DNA of 64,000 nucleotides, taken from assembly GCA_026168455.1 (NCBI GenBank), contig CM047431.1:62206910-62270909 (forward strand). Reading direction: 5' to 3'. How positions within the stretch are numbered: the first letter of the stretch is position 1; every line of letters starts with the position of its first letter. Positions 27,940 through 39,406 of the stretch are shown here, in pieces. A program made the position numbers and the translations under genes. The stretch comes from Theocolax elegans (Eukaryota > Arthropoda > Insecta > Hymenoptera > Cerocephalidae). The notes beneath the pieces were generated by a model, which worked only from the letters and a program-made list of their open reading frames with translations, had not been told where the DNA came from and made no database searches.

Positions 27940-28640
27940 AAATTAATTAACAGGTGTGCATACGCCAGGTAAAATTCTAAGAATTTCATTTTTCCAAGAA
28001 TTACGATTATCAATTGCATCGTGCTCAACGTGAATGAGACATGCATAGATGACGAGTATAGTTCGATGCGACTAAGGATCAAGTTACACACCTTTGCATT
28101 CGAAAGTGCAGTAAAATTATCAGCTTATTACTTAACAAGTGTGCGAGTCAAATTTCTCCGAAAATCTTTTCCAAGAATTAGATCTTTTTTAATTAATAAA
28201 ATTGTTTAATTTATTTTAAGATATAAAATGCATGCACAAATACATAGTTGTACTTTTCGAGACAATTTTATAATAATTATGTCGATTAACTTTAAACTAA
28301 ATTACAAATAAATTAACAAGTTTGCATGGGTCAAGTAAAATTTCCCCGAAAATTATTTCCGAGTATTAGGCACAACTGTTCAAGTTAATGTCACAATTGA
28401 TGAGAAAGTCATACTTTTTACTGTCGTTTAGTCTAAACATTAATTTCCAAGAATTAAATTGCTTAATTAATAAAATCGTTTAAATCATTCGTTTTAAGAA
28501 ATGAAATGCATGTGCAAATATATATTGTACTTTTCGAGCCAATTTCTAAACAAATAAATATTTACTTATTGTTCAATACTAATTATGTCAATTAAATTTA
28601 AAGTAGATTACATATATTTTATATAACATGCATAAGTATA
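27940..28640. repeat. subterminal repeats of the giant element (left)
   Basis: Diverged direct repeats of roughly 300 bp share TTAACAAG(T)(T/G)TGC, AAATTT(C)TCCGAAAAT, TTTCCAAGAATTA, TTAATTAATAAAAT(T/C)GTTTAA and TTGTACTTTTCGAG. Blocks start near 27950, 28125 and 28315, with a further partial at 28440. Subterminal repeats near transposon ends often bind transposase or replication proteins. That role is inference here. Confidence 0.6.
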
Positions 28641-28689
28641 GGTGAAAAGGATTCTTAATAAACTAGAGTAAAATAAATTTATTTCACAT

Positions 28690-29010
28690 TTATTTTATTG
28701 TTTGAGTACATGTGTTACAATCTTTCTTTAACGGTGGTATCGCATTTACACTACAATGTTCACGACATCTTAAACATTTTAAAATTTCTGGATCACTTTT
28801 CAATTTTTTAGGTAATTTATTCCATGCCTGTTCGATACTGTTTGCTCCAAAAGTTGTCAGGAAACTTGTAGGTAATTGTGCAATATCGATCGAATCCATG
28901 AATGACAGATGTTCAGTTTTAAAAAATATTTTTAACGATCTTTCAATTGATGGAATATTGTCATGATAAAATTTTTTCAACAATAGGACGTTTCTGTGTT
29001 GTCTGTCAGT
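28690..29010 (-). CDS. terminal-exon-like ORF of unknown function (left copy)
   Basis: On the minus strand the frame is open from just after a TAG (29011-29013) to the TAA at 28690-28692, about 106 codons with no ATG near the start, so it is most likely a 3' exon. It begins TDRQHRNVLLLKKF and contains a C-terminal cysteine cluster (CLRCREHC, then CNTC) that could bind zinc. The stop is followed at once by AATAAA-type polyadenylation signals. Codon and residue use looks coding, unlike the surrounding DNA. I do not recognise the family. The FLYWCH exons at 35202-35682 lie upstream on the same strand, so both could belong to one gene, but intermediate exons were not found. Confidence 0.4.
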   Translation of the reverse strand, partial: TDRQHRNVLLLKKFYHDNIPSIERSLKIFFKTEHLSFMDSIDIAQLPTSFLTTFGANSIEQAWNKLPKKLKSDPEILKCLRCREHCSVNAIPPLKKDCNTCTQTIK

Positions 29011-29214
29011 CTAACCCTCAACGTCGACTTGGAATGTCGTGATGCGACGACTTGAAGAAATTCACCTTGGACGTTGGATCTTTTTGCAAAACATATGTAT
29101 AAATTTTTTTCAGGTATAAATAAGGTGATATTAAATAAATATTAATTCGTTTTTTTTACAAGAAACTTTAAATTATTAAAATGTCTAAAGAAATTTTATA
29201 AAGTGTAGGTAAAT

Positions 29215-29460
29215 GTAACCTACATTTGTACCACACTTTCAAGAACTTTCCCCATATTTTTCTCAACATAAGTTTAATTTATAATAACTTTGTATAATGT
29301 TTGGCGTAAGTTTATCACATACTTTTCCAAACTTGTCCCACATTTAAATGTGTGAGTTGTCAAGTTTGGGAAAGTCTCATTGCCCAAGTTGCGCCAACTT
29401 TATACAAACATAAACTTGGGCCAAGTTTGGCACAAACTTTCACATTTTTACGCGGGTAAT
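29215..29460. repeat. CAAACTTG-rich non-coding repeat (left copy)
   Basis: Variants of CCAAACTTGTCCCACA, CAAGTTTGGGAAAG, CCCAAGTTGCG and GGCCAAGTTTGGC alternate in both orientations and can pair with one another. There is no open frame. It may be a small foldback element nested in the arm. The mirror copy is at 41097-41342. Confidence 0.5.
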
Positions 29461-30139
29461 CGATAAGATTGATAATGTAAATATACTCTCTATATTAATG
29501 ATAATAATTGTCTTTCACCCTTTATTATTGATTTCAAAACTAAAAGGAATATTTTTTAATTTCTTGTACTTAAAGTAAGTATTTAAATAAAGAAACCCAT
29601 TTCCCAACTTCAAGGAATTGTAATAACATTTCCAAATCATCCGCCATCAACATGAAAGGAATATTACACACAAAATCAAGTTTTGGGCAAGACCTAATCA
29701 ACAATTAGCACAAGCAACCTTTAATAGAAGGTTTTTATTAAGATGTTGAACCAACGATCTTGTACCTCCTCATTTAAAAAACCAAAGTAAGCTGCAAAAG
29801 GACTTCATTTTCCATATTAATTTTAGTTAGAACAAATTATTTATATAAGTTCCACATTGAATTAAAAGTGTAAATAATTTCTTATTAAAATTGAAGATGT
29901 AATTTGGAATTTTCCAAAAGATAAGAATTTAATTTATGACTTTTTAACTTTGAAGAAATAAAGTTTTGACGCTTACATTGGGAATATAATGTATTACACA
30001 AAAGAAAATTTGATTTATATTATTGTTATTGATATTGATTCGTTAGGCTACAATTTTAATATTCATTTAAATTTATAAATCTCAAATATTACATATGTTA
30101 TTAAAAACGTTGAAGTGTCACTGCAAAATCTGCATATGC

Positions 30140-31150
30140 ATGTTGACGTTGAAAGTGAAATTAGAGACGAAATTACAAGTAACTTATATAGTGTAAACAA
30201 CAAAAATAAACATATAAAAATTCAAGACAAACTTTTAACTAAACAATTAAAGAAAAACAAATAATTTTTTAAAAATCATTCAGGAGTAATTTTTTCCAAA
30301 GGCTGATAAGGGTAAAGTATTGGTTATGTTTAAAAAAATCTAATTATATTCAAGATATGGATAAACTATTATTAGACATATATCGCATGTGAAAATAAAA
30401 ATCCATTAAAAAAATTACAAGAAAACGCATAAAATTTTTAAAACTTTGTATACAATAATGAATTAAAATATAAATTAGTATAACGGACGCTTTATTAGCA
30501 AAATGCTATGGTCTACCAAAACTTTACAAACTTACTTTATTTGTTCGACTTATTATTTCTATTTATACCAGTCAATATCAATCATAACTATATATTCTTT
30601 AGCTAAGCACATTTATGAACATTGAAAGTTAGGTGTGATGTTACCAAAATCACATAGCAATAGTTTTGAATTGAAATCCAAATGAAATAAAATTAATATT
30701 TTTGAAAATTACATATATTTTCACTTAATGTTAATTCATTATTTACAAATGCTGCTCGTAATTTAATATTAAATAGTTTAAAAAGATGCGTACAAGATAT
30801 ACAAAACAATTGAAAAATACCGGTTAACGAAAAACAAAAATAAACAAAATTGCTTTTTCACCACGTTCGCACATTATTTTCGGATATCGTAATGGATAAC
30901 TTGGAAAAATAATGTTTAAATAAACTTAAATAGGAATTTAATTGTATACCTCTTTTTTGTCACAGATATGTAGATGACATAATTTCATGTGTAAAAAAGA
31001 CCATATTAAATTAATTGTTACCACATTCAACGATTTACGACCAAAATCTAAAATTTACATATAAAATTGAAGAAGTACGATGGTACAATTAATCTTTTAA
31101 TAAATTGGTATTAAAACCTAACGTTTTCATTAAAAAATGGTTTTCTTAAA
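30140..31150 (+). pseudogene. decayed Penelope-like reverse transcriptase (left arm)
   Basis: In order on the plus strand I read ADKGKVLVMF (from 30302), AKCYGLPKLYK (from 30498) with VRLIIS shortly after, NSFEL (near 30664), NVNSLFTNAA (near 30731) and CHRYVDDI (30961-30981). These match the order of Penelope-like RT blocks: the ADKG block, the GLPKIHK block with LRPI(V/I)S, the SLFTN block and the YVDD catalytic box. The blocks sit in different frames with many stops and frameshifts, so the copy is dead. No GIY-YIG endonuclease domain could be traced downstream. It is nested inside the giant element. Confidence 0.75.
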
Positions 31151-34131
31151 TTAAGAATCCCACCTGGACTAGAAGAAATAAAAAAATAATTCTTTTCATT
31201 TTTAAATTTATTGTATATTACTTACATTAAAAATGAATATTCTAATGCGTTAGTATACATATTTTGTTTACTACAATGACACGCAGCTTTTTCAAACTCC
31301 CACCGCGAAAAATTATACAATTAGTTTTTCTCATCGGCGATCTCCAAAGTTTTATATCTTTTTTCTTTATTTTTCGTTTTTTACACCATTGATATACCTT
31401 ATAAGAATTGATCATCACTTTTATAAATTCTCATTAAATTTTGGTGATCGCCGATTCAAATGAGGGTTTGAAACAACTTTATACAAACGTGTAAATCTCT
31501 TAAAGATAGTCCTTTCATAAAATCGAACATTACGCAAATGTTCTTTTATTTTGTATAAGAAATACCTTATAGTTTCCTTTAATCGGAAATAAATTTTAAC
31601 TATAAAAATGAATAAAAAATATCTTTAAAATTGCATATGCTTATCACGAGATCTTGCGAAAGTATCGCAAGCTAAATGCCATAATTCAACATAATATTTT
31701 TTTACATTTGAGACGGTTGTAGTCAATCGCATTTATTACTTATGTATCCAAATATTGTTCAGTACCGGATAGATCACATAATTTTTCTGTTTATCAAAAT
31801 GGTATAAACATTATTTTCAAGTTCATCGATGCACCGAGACAATTAAATACTGATATAGTATTGTAACTATCTTAAATAGTTAAAGTTAAGATGTAAAATT
31901 GAAATGTTATTGTAACCAGTTTATACGATTCTAATTTATAGTACTCACTTAAAGTATTGAAAATACTTAAAAGTTAAGAACCTTATGTAAAAAAATTATG
32001 TAGATATATAATTTGTTGCTAATTTTATAAATTCAAATACGAGTTAAGGAAAGGTATGCAAATTTTTTGTATCTACTTATGCAAACGCATATAATTAATA
32101 CGATCTATCCGTTACTAAACTAGAATGCCACAAAATAATCGCAAAGATTGAGCACATATACTTAACCGTCGAAAGATCGTTTAATGAATTTGTAAGAATA
32201 TAATGCGCTGATATGGGTATGTGCGCGACCCGTTAATCGTATATATGGGAAAAGCGAATTTCATAAGGTGTCAAGTCACCGTGATCGCTCATGCTTTGCT
32301 CTATTTGACAGAGAACGAATCGAAGTCAGTACCCTGCATCGTCCACAATTACGAATCTCTACATTCGAGGTATATATCTTAAACAGTGCATTGAGACGAT
32401 TATTCATAATTTTGGCCAAATTATAATTGATACGTATATACATGCATCAAATTTTGTATTTTACGTTTCAAGTGAATAACAGTTATAATTGGATTTATGC
32501 GTGAGATGGTGCGTTAATTAAAATATTTTTATTACTTAATCTTGTTGCAAGTGTAGCGATCGAATTAATTAATTCTATAATTCCGATTAATCGTCATTCG
32601 CACCATTGTCTTCCTCGAACAGTCGTACTGGGTATATAGACAGATAGATTGATCGTTTTTTTATTAATATTAAAAGTCTAATTCACTTAAAAACTCTCGA
32701 TGCGATACAAATTTTAAATAAGACGAGCAAAAGAGCAGTTGAAAATACATCCGAAACGGGCCTATTGTGGAACGGGGACGAAATACCGAAAGTAAATAGC
32801 TATAACACAGCTTATAAACGATTAATTTCTTTACGTACTAACCGACTCGTTTATTATTTGTATATAGGAAAACAATTATTTTGCTTCAATTGTATAATTG
32901 TTAAAACAAAAATAATTTTACAAATTGTACACTGAGAAAAAAATTTTTTTGATTAAAAAAAAGTTTCATTAATTCAAAGAAATGCATTTTATTTTGAAAT
33001 ATTTAATTGAACCAAGGAAATATATGTTTAAGTAGAAGGAATATTTTTATACTTCAAAGAAATGTTTCTTTTGAGGATAATTGTCAAATCTTATATTCTT
33101 CCAAAATAATATTTGATTGTTTCAACACAATCTTCTTTAAATTTACAATCGAAAAATTGTGGTGTGTAAAACTATTTTTTCTATCGAAAGAAACACTCAA
33201 TAATACAATAATATATGTTTTAAAAATTAAAAAACGATATATTAATTGAAAAGATAATAATCTTCGTTGAAGGAAGCATTTCTTTAATCATATTGACTTA
33301 TCATTGTGAAAATTAAAATTTTCTGTACATAGATGTAAACTTTTTTTAATATAATGAAATATTTCTTAGACTAGAAATTTTTTTTCAGTTTTAAGATTTT
33401 AGAATTATATTGAAAATTGAAAAACCTTGGCATATTTAAATATTTTTTTAAATTAAAATATTCAGCTTCCTGCTACACAAATATTTCTATATTCCAAATA
33501 AACAGTTGTGTGATTCAAATGAATATGTTTTGACCCAAAAGTTTATTTAGTCAAATCAATAGCTAAACTTATCCATTTAAAGAAATATTGTTATAATTTA
33601 ATAAAATATAATGTCACATGAAACATTATTTAAGTTGCTTAAAGATCAAATTTTGATGACTTTAAAAAATATATGTGTGAAACAAACAATATGTTTTTTA
33701 GACCAATAAAATGTAGTTACAACTTAATTATATGCAATATATAATAAAAGATATATTAATTTTTTAAATACAATATTTTATTGAATTTGTTAAACATGTC
33801 ATCAATGTTAAGAAATATAATTTTTATTACAAGAATTACTTTCTATGCTGCAAAAAATATTTGACCGATTGCCCGCAATGACATAATTTCTTTAATTCAA
33901 TCTACTTTTTTTTGTTTTTAAGAAATTTTTTGGGACGACGACAAAACGCCTACTGATAAAACGCCTAATACCAATGTTCAGTTGATAGATTATAATAAGA
34001 ATAAGAAACACTGGTAAACGAACCACCTGCAAAATATTTTTTAAGTGTAAATTAAAATACTGTTTTGATTAAGAACTCAATAACGAATAACTTTATTAGG
34101 TAAACGCTAAAAATTCAAAAAAGGATTACAA
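31151..34131. other. AT-rich inner part of left arm
   Basis: Mostly AT-rich DNA with no recognisable gene. At 32936 a CACTGAGAAAAAAATTTTTT motif begins a stretch with repeated AAAGAAAT/ATTTCTTT words up to about 33900, which may be a small terminal-inverted-repeat element. At 33935-33975 lies GGGACGACGACAAAACGCC with a second AAAACGCCTA 16 bp on. The mirror region is 36426-39406. Confidence 0.5.
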
Positions 34132-34332
34132 TTTCAAGGGAGTGCCGTACTCAATTAAAAAGTCAAATTTCGCGCCACAAAATAGCAGACAAAAAATTAA
34201 CTAATTTACTTATAACAATTAATAAAAACAAACTTACGCAAAACCGGGAGTTAGTACCCTCCGTTATGTAATTTTCTGGTAATTACAAAGTTACACGTTA
34301 TTATAACAATATGTCGACAAGGACCTTGAAAA

Positions 34333-34348
34333 ATGCAATTTTCTTATA
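34333..34348. repeat. SINE target-site duplication (left)
   Basis: ATGCAATTTTCTTATA, identical to 34795-34810. The pre-insertion site is preserved at 34975-34990. Confidence 0.9.
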
Positions 34349-34794
34349 AAAATTTGGTAGTTTCCACGTACACCTTTTTACAGGTTTTTACGTATCCCCT
34401 ACACCTTTATTATTCCATTTCATTCCATTTCCAATTTTTACCCCCTCTTTACCCCACCTTCTCGCATTCGCCCGGGGTTATGCCCGTGGAGAGAGGGAAA
34501 ACCTGTGGCCAAACCCGTTGGGATAAATGCCATTTAGGAAAACCTCCTCCGAGAAGGGCGGTGTATTCGAGAACAATTCTGTTTGGGTGGCAAGGTCACA
34601 TTGCGTAGACTTTAACACCGAAACCGAATGCCTCACACCTCCCGCTCACGTTGAGGCATGTGAAAAAACACCTAACCGATCATTTAAGCTAAGCCCGAGA
34701 ACGGTCACCCATCCAAGTGCCAACCGCGCTCGGTGCTGCTTAACTTTCATGACCGGCCGAGGTGCGTTCTCGCCACTCCGCCACCGTGTCGGTT
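34349..34794 (-). mobile_element. 5S rRNA-derived SINE (SINE3-type)
   Basis: On the minus strand the element opens with a head resembling 5S rRNA: GTTAAGCAGCACCGAGCGCG, then GTTGGCACTTGGATGGGTGACCG (about 34745-34703). This is the region holding the internal polymerase III control elements (box A, intermediate element and box C) of 5S genes. A body of about 340 bp of unknown origin follows. ATGCAATTTTCTTATA lies on both sides (34333-34348 and 34795-34810) and occurs once, uninterrupted, at 34975-34990. The 16-bp duplication is typical of LINE-mobilised SINEs. It is not a functional 5S gene, because the first and last parts do not match. Confidence 0.85.
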
Positions 34795-34810
34795 ATGCAA
34801 TTTTCTTATA
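34795..34810. repeat. SINE target-site duplication (right)
   Basis: Second copy of ATGCAATTTTCTTATA, directly upstream of the 5S-like head on the minus strand. Confidence 0.9.
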
Positions 34811-34898
34811 TTTTTTATGGTTTTGTTGGCGACATATTGTTATAATAACTTGCAACTTTGTAAAATAATAGATAATTACATAACGGAGGGAGTTAGTA

Positions 34899-35070
34899 CC
34901 CTCCGTTATGTAATTTTCTGGTAATTACAAAGTTACACGTTATTATAACAATATGTCGACAAGGACCTTGAAAAATGCAATTTTCTTATATTTTTTATGG
35001 TTTTGTTGGCGACATATTGTTATAATAACTTGCAACTTTGTAAAATAATAGATAATTACATAACGGAGGG
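34899..35070. mobile_element. 172-bp MITE-like palindrome, copy 2, uninterrupted
   Basis: It is identical to copy 1 apart from the SINE and its duplication, and is joined to copy 1 by AGTTAGTA, giving a 180-bp tandem period. It documents the empty SINE site. Confidence 0.85.
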
Positions 35071-35201
35071 CAATAAACTCCTGGTTTCCCGTAAATTTGT
35101 TTTTATTAATTGTTATAAGTAAATTAGTTAATTTTTTGTCTGCTATTTTGTGGCGCGAAATTTGAATTTTTAATTGAGTACGGCACTCCCTTGAAACTTA
35201 C

Positions 35202-35682
35202 TTGCATTTGATTGCATCATATACACTTTTCACATCCACCTTTCCAGGAGCTGTAACAGCTTCTCGTAGCCGCATTTTAAATTTATTGTCCTCTTCTAGT
35301 GTGAGTATAGGAGAATGAGTATGACGAGATTTTCCTTCCTCATACTTCCCATTCCGTATAATGCATGTACCAGAACATTTATCATCTTTTTTGTCTGACT
35401 TTATACATATGAGGTATCTAAAGAATTTTATAAACTAACTTAAATCCGTATAGTATATTAACCTTTTAGTTAAAAAGATTTTTCACAACATAAACATTAA
35501 ACATATTAAAGAGCTAATTGAAGAAATTTAACTTCTTATTTTTCAACAATATTGAAATTGTAAACATGGCAAATAATAAATTATACATACAAAATATCTC
35601 CAACTTTTCTATTCAATTTATACTGATAGCCATTAAAAGCATATCCCCTTGAAAAAGAACTTGTATTTTGATTTTTCTCCAT
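35202..35682 (-). CDS. FLYWCH zinc-finger protein, first two exons (partial)
   Basis: Exon 1 runs 35682-35591 (ATG at 35682-35680, 30 codons plus 2 bases) and reads through RGYAFNGYQYKLNRK. Exon 2 runs 35417-35202 (216 bases) and contains KCSGTC and RHTHSP. Together they give the FLYWCH zinc-finger pattern: a glycine-tyrosine strand, two cysteines and an HxH pair. Both splice junctions are good: donor GTATGT at 35590, acceptor CTTTAG before 35417, donor GTAAGT at 35201. The phase-2 joins match. FLYWCH domains bind DNA or protein and in insects often precede a MULE-type transposase. The rest of the protein is not found: the nested palindrome begins right after the last donor. It may be a truncated host gene or a gene of the giant element. 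Confidence 0.7.
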
Positions 35683-35689
35683 TATTTAC

Positions 35690-36422
35690 ATTTATTTAAT
35701 AAACTAATTTCAATAAATTATAAATACTTTCACGAATTGCTATACGTTTACAGCAACTTATATATGCATAAATATATTTTCTTTTTTTCGTTTTTTTTAT
35801 ATAATTACTACTACAAATTGAACAACAGAGTGTGTGTTTTTTGCGCGCACGCGTTGGCAACGAAAACAAAACAAGACTTATTATCACATACGTACAACTT
35901 GTAGTAGTATATATATACACATCAAATATTTAATTCTAATTAAATGTAATTTTTTATTTAATCTATAACATATACATTGCATACTAAATTATTATTTATT
36001 TGTAAAAAAAACCATAATTATACTACTATATAAGACAGTTGATATAACTAGAATTATAAAAAAAATTAAAAACAATTGTAATAGATATTTGTGTAATATA
36101 CTTATACTGTTTATAAAAACAATTTAATACGTGTCAATATATTTAACACCCAATAACAGACGAGCATTAAAACTTTCTTACAGTGATATATTCTACATCT
36201 AAAAGAAAAGGTCCGCTTTTAATCTATGCATATACAATTTAATTTTTTGAAATTGACTCACTTTATCAAAATAAATGTCTTAAAATAATATAAAGCAATA
36301 CAATTTATTAATATGTAATTATAATATTTAGATAATCCCATTGTTTAAATCTACTGTTTATGAGAGAATTTAAAAAAACATTTTACTCGAGTTACTACGG
36401 ATTAATTACTTTTTTAATTTTT
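35690..36422. other. spacer remainder upstream of the FLYWCH exons
   Basis: AT-rich, except for GCGCGCACGCGTTGGCAACG at about 35841-35860 on the plus strand. Lying about 160-180 bp upstream of the FLYWCH start codon, it could belong to the promoter or 5' leader of that gene. Nothing else was recognised. Confidence 0.4.
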
Positions 36423-39406
36423 AAATTGTAATCCTTTTTTGAATTTTTAGCGTTTACCTAATAAAGTTATTCGTTATTGAGTTCTTAATCAAAACAGTAT
36501 TTTAATTTACACTTAAAAAATATTTTGCAGGTGGTTCGTTTACCAGTGTTTCTTATTCTTATTATAATCTATCAACTGAACATTGGTATTAGGCGTTTTA
36601 TCAGTAGGCGTTTTGTCGTCGTCCCAAAAAATTTCTTAAAAACAAAAAAAAGTAGATTGAATTAAAGAAATTATGTCATTGCGGGCAATCGGTCAAATAT
36701 TTTTTGCAGCATAGAAAGTAATTCTTGTAATAAAAATTATATTTCTTAACATTGATGACATGTTTAACAAATTCAATAAAATATTGTATTTAAAAAATTA
36801 ATATATCTTTTATTATATATTGCATATAATTAAGTTGTAACTACATTTTATTGGTCTAAAAAACATATTGTTTGTTTCACACATATATTTTTTAAAGTCA
36901 TCAAAATTTGATCTTTAAGCAACTTAAATAATGTTTCATGTGACATTATATTTTATTAAATTATAACAATATTTCTTTAAATGGATAAGTTTAGCTATTG
37001 ATTTGACTAAATAAACTTTTGGGTCAAAACATATTCATTTGAATCACACAACTGTTTATTTGGAATATAGAAATATTTGTGTAGCAGGAAGCTGAATATT
37101 TTAATTTAAAAAAATATTTAAATATGCCAAGGTTTTTCAATTTTCAATATAATTCTAAAATCTTAAAACTGAAAAAAAATTTCTAGTCTAAGAAATATTT
37201 CATTATATTAAAAAAAGTTTACATCTATGTACAGAAAATTTTAATTTTCACAATGATAAGTCAATATGATTAAAGAAATGCTTCCTTCAACGAAGATTAT
37301 TATCTTTTCAATTAATATATCGTTTTTTAATTTTTAAAACATATATTATTGTATTATTGAGTGTTTCTTTCGATAGAAAAAATAGTTTTACACACCACAA
37401 TTTTTCGATTGTAAATTTAAAGAAGATTGTGTTGAAACAATCAAATATTATTTTGGAAGAATATAAGATTTGACAATTATCCTCAAAAGAAACATTTCTT
37501 TGAAGTATAAAAATATTCCTTCTACTTAAACATATATTTCCTTGGTTCAATTAAATATTTCAAAATAAAATGCATTTCTTTGAATTAATGAAACTTTTTT
37601 TTAATCAAAAAAATTTTTTTCTCAGTGTACAATTTGTAAAATTATTTTTGTTTTAACAATTATACAATTGAAGCAAAATAATTGTTTTCCTATATACAAA
37701 TAATAAACGAGTCGGTTAGTACGTAAAGAAATTAATCGTTTATAAGCTGTGTTATAGCTATTTACTTTCGGTATTTCGTCCCCGTTCCACAATAGGCCCG
37801 TTTCGGATGTATTTTCAACTGCTCTTTTGCTCGTCTTATTTAAAATTTGTATCGCATCGAGAGTTTTTAAGTGAATTAGACTTTTAATATTAATAAAAAA
37901 ACGATCAATCTATCTGTCTATATACCCAGTACGACTGTTCGAGGAAGACAATGGTGCGAATGACGATTAATCGGAATTATAGAATTAATTAATTCGATCG
38001 CTACACTTGCAACAAGATTAAGTAATAAAAATATTTTAATTAACGCACCATCTCACGCATAAATCCAATTATAACTGTTATTCACTTGAAACGTAAAATA
38101 CAAAATTTGATGCATGTATATACGTATCAATTATAATTTGGCCAAAATTATGAATAATCGTCTCAATGCACTGTTTAAGATATATACCTCGAATGTAGAG
38201 ATTCGTAATTGTGGACGATGCAGGGTACTGACTTCGATTCGTTCTCTGTCAAATAGAGCAAAGCATGAGCGATCACGGTGACTTGACACCTTATGAAATT
38301 CGCTTTTCCCATATATACGATTAACGGGTCGCGCACATACCCATATCAGCGCATTATATTCTTACAAATTCATTAAACGATCTTTCGACGGTTAAGTATA
38401 TGTGCTCAATCTTTGCGATTATTTTGTGGCATTCTAGTTTAGTAACGGATAGATCGTATTAATTATATGCGTTTGCATAAGTAGATACAAAAAATTTGCA
38501 TACCTTTCCTTAACTCGTATTTGAATTTATAAAATTAGCAACAAATTATATATCTACATAATTTTTTTACATAAGGTTCTTAACTTTTAAGTATTTTCAA
38601 TACTTTAAGTGAGTACTATAAATTAGAATCGTATAAACTGGTTACAATAACATTTCAATTTTACATCTTAACTTTAACTATTTAAGATAGTTACAATACT
38701 ATATCAGTATTTAATTGTCTCGGTGCATCGATGAACTTGAAAATAATGTTTATACCATTTTGATAAACAGAAAAATTATGTGATCTATCCGGTACTGAAC
38801 AATATTTGGATACATAAGTAATAAATGCGATTGACTACAACCGTCTCAAATGTAAAAAAATATTATGTTGAATTATGGCATTTAGCTTGCGATACTTTCG
38901 CAAGATCTCGTGATAAGCATATGCAATTTTAAAGATATTTTTTATTCATTTTTATAGTTAAAATTTATTTCCGATTAAAGGAAACTATAAGGTATTTCTT
39001 ATACAAAATAAAAGAACATTTGCGTAATGTTCGATTTTATGAAAGGACTATCTTTAAGAGATTTACACGTTTGTATAAAGTTGTTTCAAACCCTCATTTG
39101 AATCGGCGATCACCAAAATTTAATGAGAATTTATAAAAGTGATGATCAATTCTTATAAGGTATATCAATGGTGTAAAAAACGAAAAATAAAGAAAAAAGA
39201 TATAAAACTTTGGAGATCGCCGATGAGAAAAACTAATTGTATAATTTTTCGCGGTGGGAGTTTGAAAAAGCTGCGTGTCATTGTAGTAAACAAAATATGT
39301 ATACTAACGCATTAGAATATTCATTTTTAATGTAAGTAATATACAATAAATTTAAAAATGAAAAGAATTATTTTTTTATTTCTTCTAGTCCAGGTGGGAT
39401 TCTTAA

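Larger units (their letters stand above)
27869..34134 (+). repeat. left arm of giant inverted repeat
   Basis: It matches the right arm in inverted orientation with no length change. The outer edge is AGTAGATA. The inner edge is GGATTACAATTT, exactly where the smaller nested palindrome begins. From outside in it contains the GC-rich terminus, subterminal repeats, a minus-strand terminal-exon-like ORF, a CAAACTTG-rich repeat, a decayed Penelope-like reverse transcriptase and AT-rich DNA with AAAGAAAT repeats. Confidence 0.95.
34257..34890. mobile_element. 172-bp MITE-like palindrome, copy 1, split by a SINE
   Basis: It begins CCCTCCGTTATGTAATT and ends with the inverted AATTACATAACGGAGGG. Without the 446-bp SINE and one 16-bp target copy its length is exactly 172 bp, and it is identical to copy 2 at 34899-35070. 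The inverted ends extend imperfectly for about 70 bp. The CCCTCCGT terminus and the TA just before it resemble Tc1/mariner-type miniature elements, but that assignment is weak. Confidence 0.8.
34132..35198. mobile_element. nested palindromic element in the spacer
   Basis: TTTCAAGGGAGTGCCGTACTC at 34132 and its inverted copy ending at 35198 bound a 1.07-kb unit. The inverted arms (34132-34256 and 35071-35198) are about 94 percent identical by eye. Inside lie two head-to-tail copies of a 172-bp palindromic sequence, one of them carrying a SINE. No matching direct repeats are visible just outside, so it may be an inversion junction and not a simple insertion. Its left edge coincides with the inner end of the giant left arm, and its right edge sits next to the splice donor of the FLYWCH exon. 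Confidence 0.75.

Noticed and set aside
27783..28091. 102-codon minus-strand frame at the left end of the giant element
   Set aside because: It crosses the element border into unrelated flanking DNA. The mirror frame in the right arm (42466-42759) ends differently for the same reason. No motif.
33007..33249. 80-codon frame in both arms (mirror 37308-37550)
   Set aside because: AT-driven composition, no motif, and the host segment is a repeat rich in AAAGAAAT words.
34700..34794. Functional 5S rRNA gene
   Set aside because: Only the promoter-bearing middle part matches 5S well. The sequence continues into a SINE body with a target duplication.
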